From contig CALUDL010000090.1 in NCBI GenBank assembly GCA_943914815.1, positions 1 through 6,599 of the forward strand: a stretch of DNA of 6,599 nucleotides. Direction: 5' to 3'. This document shows positions 5,644 through 6,599 of the stretch, one piece after another. The translations under genes and the position numbers were made by a program. The DNA is from an uncultured Brevibacterium sp. GTDB lineage: Bacteria > Actinomycetota > Actinomycetes > Actinomycetales > Brevibacteriaceae. Position 1 is the first letter of the stretch, and each line of letters begins with the position of its first letter. Below the pieces are notes generated by a model. The model saw only the letters and a list, made by a program, of their open reading frames with translations. It made no database searches and was not told the origin of the DNA.

Positions 5644-6599
5644 GTGGACGTCTTTATCTATTTCGCGGTAGCGGTGGTGTGCGTTCTGCTCGCATCGGTT
5701 CTTGCAGCTGCCGACTCTGCTTTCAGCGTGGTATCGCACCACGAAATCCACGACGCCGCTGAAGACGGTGCGCGCGGTGGCGAACGCGCATTGAAGATCG
5801 TGCGTGAACTGCCCACACACATCAACGTGATCACGTTTGTGCGCCAACTCTTCGAAGCCAACGCAGTGGTGTTCATCGTGTGGGGGTATGTCGAAGTCTT
5901 AGGCGCCAACTGGAAAAGCTTACTGGCAGCCGCAGTGACCGGAAGTGTTGCCATCTTCGTCATCGCAGGGGTATCTCCACGCACCATTGGTCGACGCCGG
6001 TCACTGCCCGTGGCCCTGGCGCTCGCAGGCCCAGTGGCCGGTCTGCGCACCATGCTTGGCCCGCTTGCCCGCGTCCTGGTGTGGCTGGGCAACATGCTCA
6101 CCCCGGACAGGGTGTACCGCGACGGTCCCTTTGTGACACAAGAACAGCTCCGTGACTTGGTTGAACGGGCGAGTGCCGGAAACATCATCGAAGATGACGA
6201 ACGCGACATGATCGAACGCATCTTCACCTTGAGCGACACGCGTACGTACAAGGTGATGGTGCCCCGCACCGATGTGGTGACCATCGACACGACCGACACT
6301 TTAGGTGAGTCGCTCAACTTGTTCTTCCGCTCTGGGTTTAGTCGCATTCCGGTGGTGAACGGGGACATCGACGAAATGATTGGGGTCCTGTACCTCAAGG
6401 ACGTGTCGCGCAAGCTCTACAAGGACCCTGACGCAGCTGATGCGCAAGCAGCTACGTTAGCGCGAACAGTTCCGTATGTTCCGGAAACGAAACCGGTGGC
6501 GGATCTGTTGCGCGAAATGCAGCATGAAGCCACTCACGTAGCCGTGGTTATTGACGAGTACGGGGGTACTGCCGGGATCATCACGATTGAAGACATTGT
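5644..6599 (+). CDS. CNNM/CBS-domain membrane protein (HlyC/CorC family), 3' end outside window
   Basis: This is a partial gene: 318 codons plus two bases are present and the frame is open at the window end. The start is GTG 5644, three bases after ybeY, with a weak GAAGAG (5631-5636) upstream. The N-terminal half is a DUF21/CNNM membrane domain with hydrophobic segments at about residues 3-22, 67-87, 93-114 and 121-150, and the motifs AADSAFSVVS (23-32) and GVSPRTIGRR (109-118). A cytosolic linker (165-198) leads to a CBS pair: MVPRTDVVTID (205-215) with SRIPVVNGDIDEMIGVLYLKD (233-253), then PYVPETKPVADLLREM (277-292) and VAVVIDEYGGTAGIITIEDI (299-318). Family members are proposed Mg2+/Co2+ transporters or efflux factors; the HlyC 'haemolysin' label is historical. 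A C-terminal CorC/HlyC domain would be expected beyond the window. Cytosolic and membrane parts look intact, and era commonly follows in this cluster. Confidence 0.93.
   Translation, partial: MDVFIYFAVAVVCVLLASVLAAADSAFSVVSHHEIHDAAEDGARGGERALKIVRELPTHINVITFVRQLFEANAVVFIVWGYVEVLGANWKSLLAAAVTGSVAIFVIAGVSPRTIGRRRSLPVALALAGPVAGLRTMLGPLARVLVWLGNMLTPDRVYRDGPFVTQEQLRDLVERASAGNIIEDDERDMIERIFTLSDTRTYKVMVPRTDVVTIDTTDTLGESLNLFFRSGFSRIPVVNGDIDEMIGVLYLKDVSRKLYKDPDAADAQAATLARTVPYVPETKPVADLLREMQHEATHVAVVIDEYGGTAGIITIEDI

Noticed and set aside
5658..6413. A 251-codon open frame on the minus strand
   Set aside because: It lies fully antisense to the CNNM/CBS gene, whose motifs are unmistakable. The antisense translation is Ser/Arg/Thr-rich low-quality sequence typical of a shadow frame.
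1..6599. Mobile element, CRISPR, tRNA/rRNA, toxin-antitoxin or unknown defence system
   Set aside because: No repeat arrays, transposase motifs, RNA gene signatures or foreign-looking composition were seen. Genes fill nearly the whole window and all but the left partial gene belong to recognised conserved families.

Overview
The window comes from a high-GC Gram-positive (actinobacterial) chromosome of moderate GC content, by eye about 60%. The call rests on gene content and order: a DUF3097 gene (a family I know essentially from Actinobacteria) sits divergent to hrcA. It is followed by the DnaJ2-type dnaJ, rsmE, phoH, ybeY and a CNNM/CBS membrane protein, with many GTG starts. Genus cannot be fixed from this sequence. 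An Actinomycetaceae- or Micrococcales-like source is a guess.

Left part (minus strand, 1-1178): the first 75 codons of a protein with a Pro/Gly/Ala-rich, probably disordered N-terminus, preceded by its own apparent promoter. Upstream of it lies a complete DUF3097 gene of unknown function. The two are separated by 104 bases.

Control region (1179-1266): an 88-base divergent intergenic stretch. It holds a clear CIRCE operator (the HrcA binding site), a promoter for hrcA whose -10 touches the operator, and an overlapping minus-strand promoter. The minus-strand promoter is placed so that the DUF3097 transcript would begin at or next to its start codon (leaderless).

Right part (plus strand, 1267-6599): a tight, probably cotranscribed series. 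It contains hrcA (heat-shock repressor), dnaJ (Hsp40 co-chaperone), rsmE (16S rRNA m3U1498 methyltransferase), phoH (RNA-linked P-loop ATPase, apparently starting at CTG), ybeY (rRNA-maturation endoribonuclease) and the first 318 codons of a CNNM/CorC-type membrane protein that runs off the end. Several genes overlap by 4 bases or lie within 3. The operon joins protein quality control with ribosome maturation and modification, and HrcA would feed back on it through CIRCE.

This is a well-known conserved chromosomal cluster. I see no mobile element, CRISPR array, RNA gene or unknown defence or biosynthetic system. The points most worth a second look are the shared hrcA/DUF3097 control region, the possible Toprim-like motifs in DUF3097 and the CTG start of phoH.
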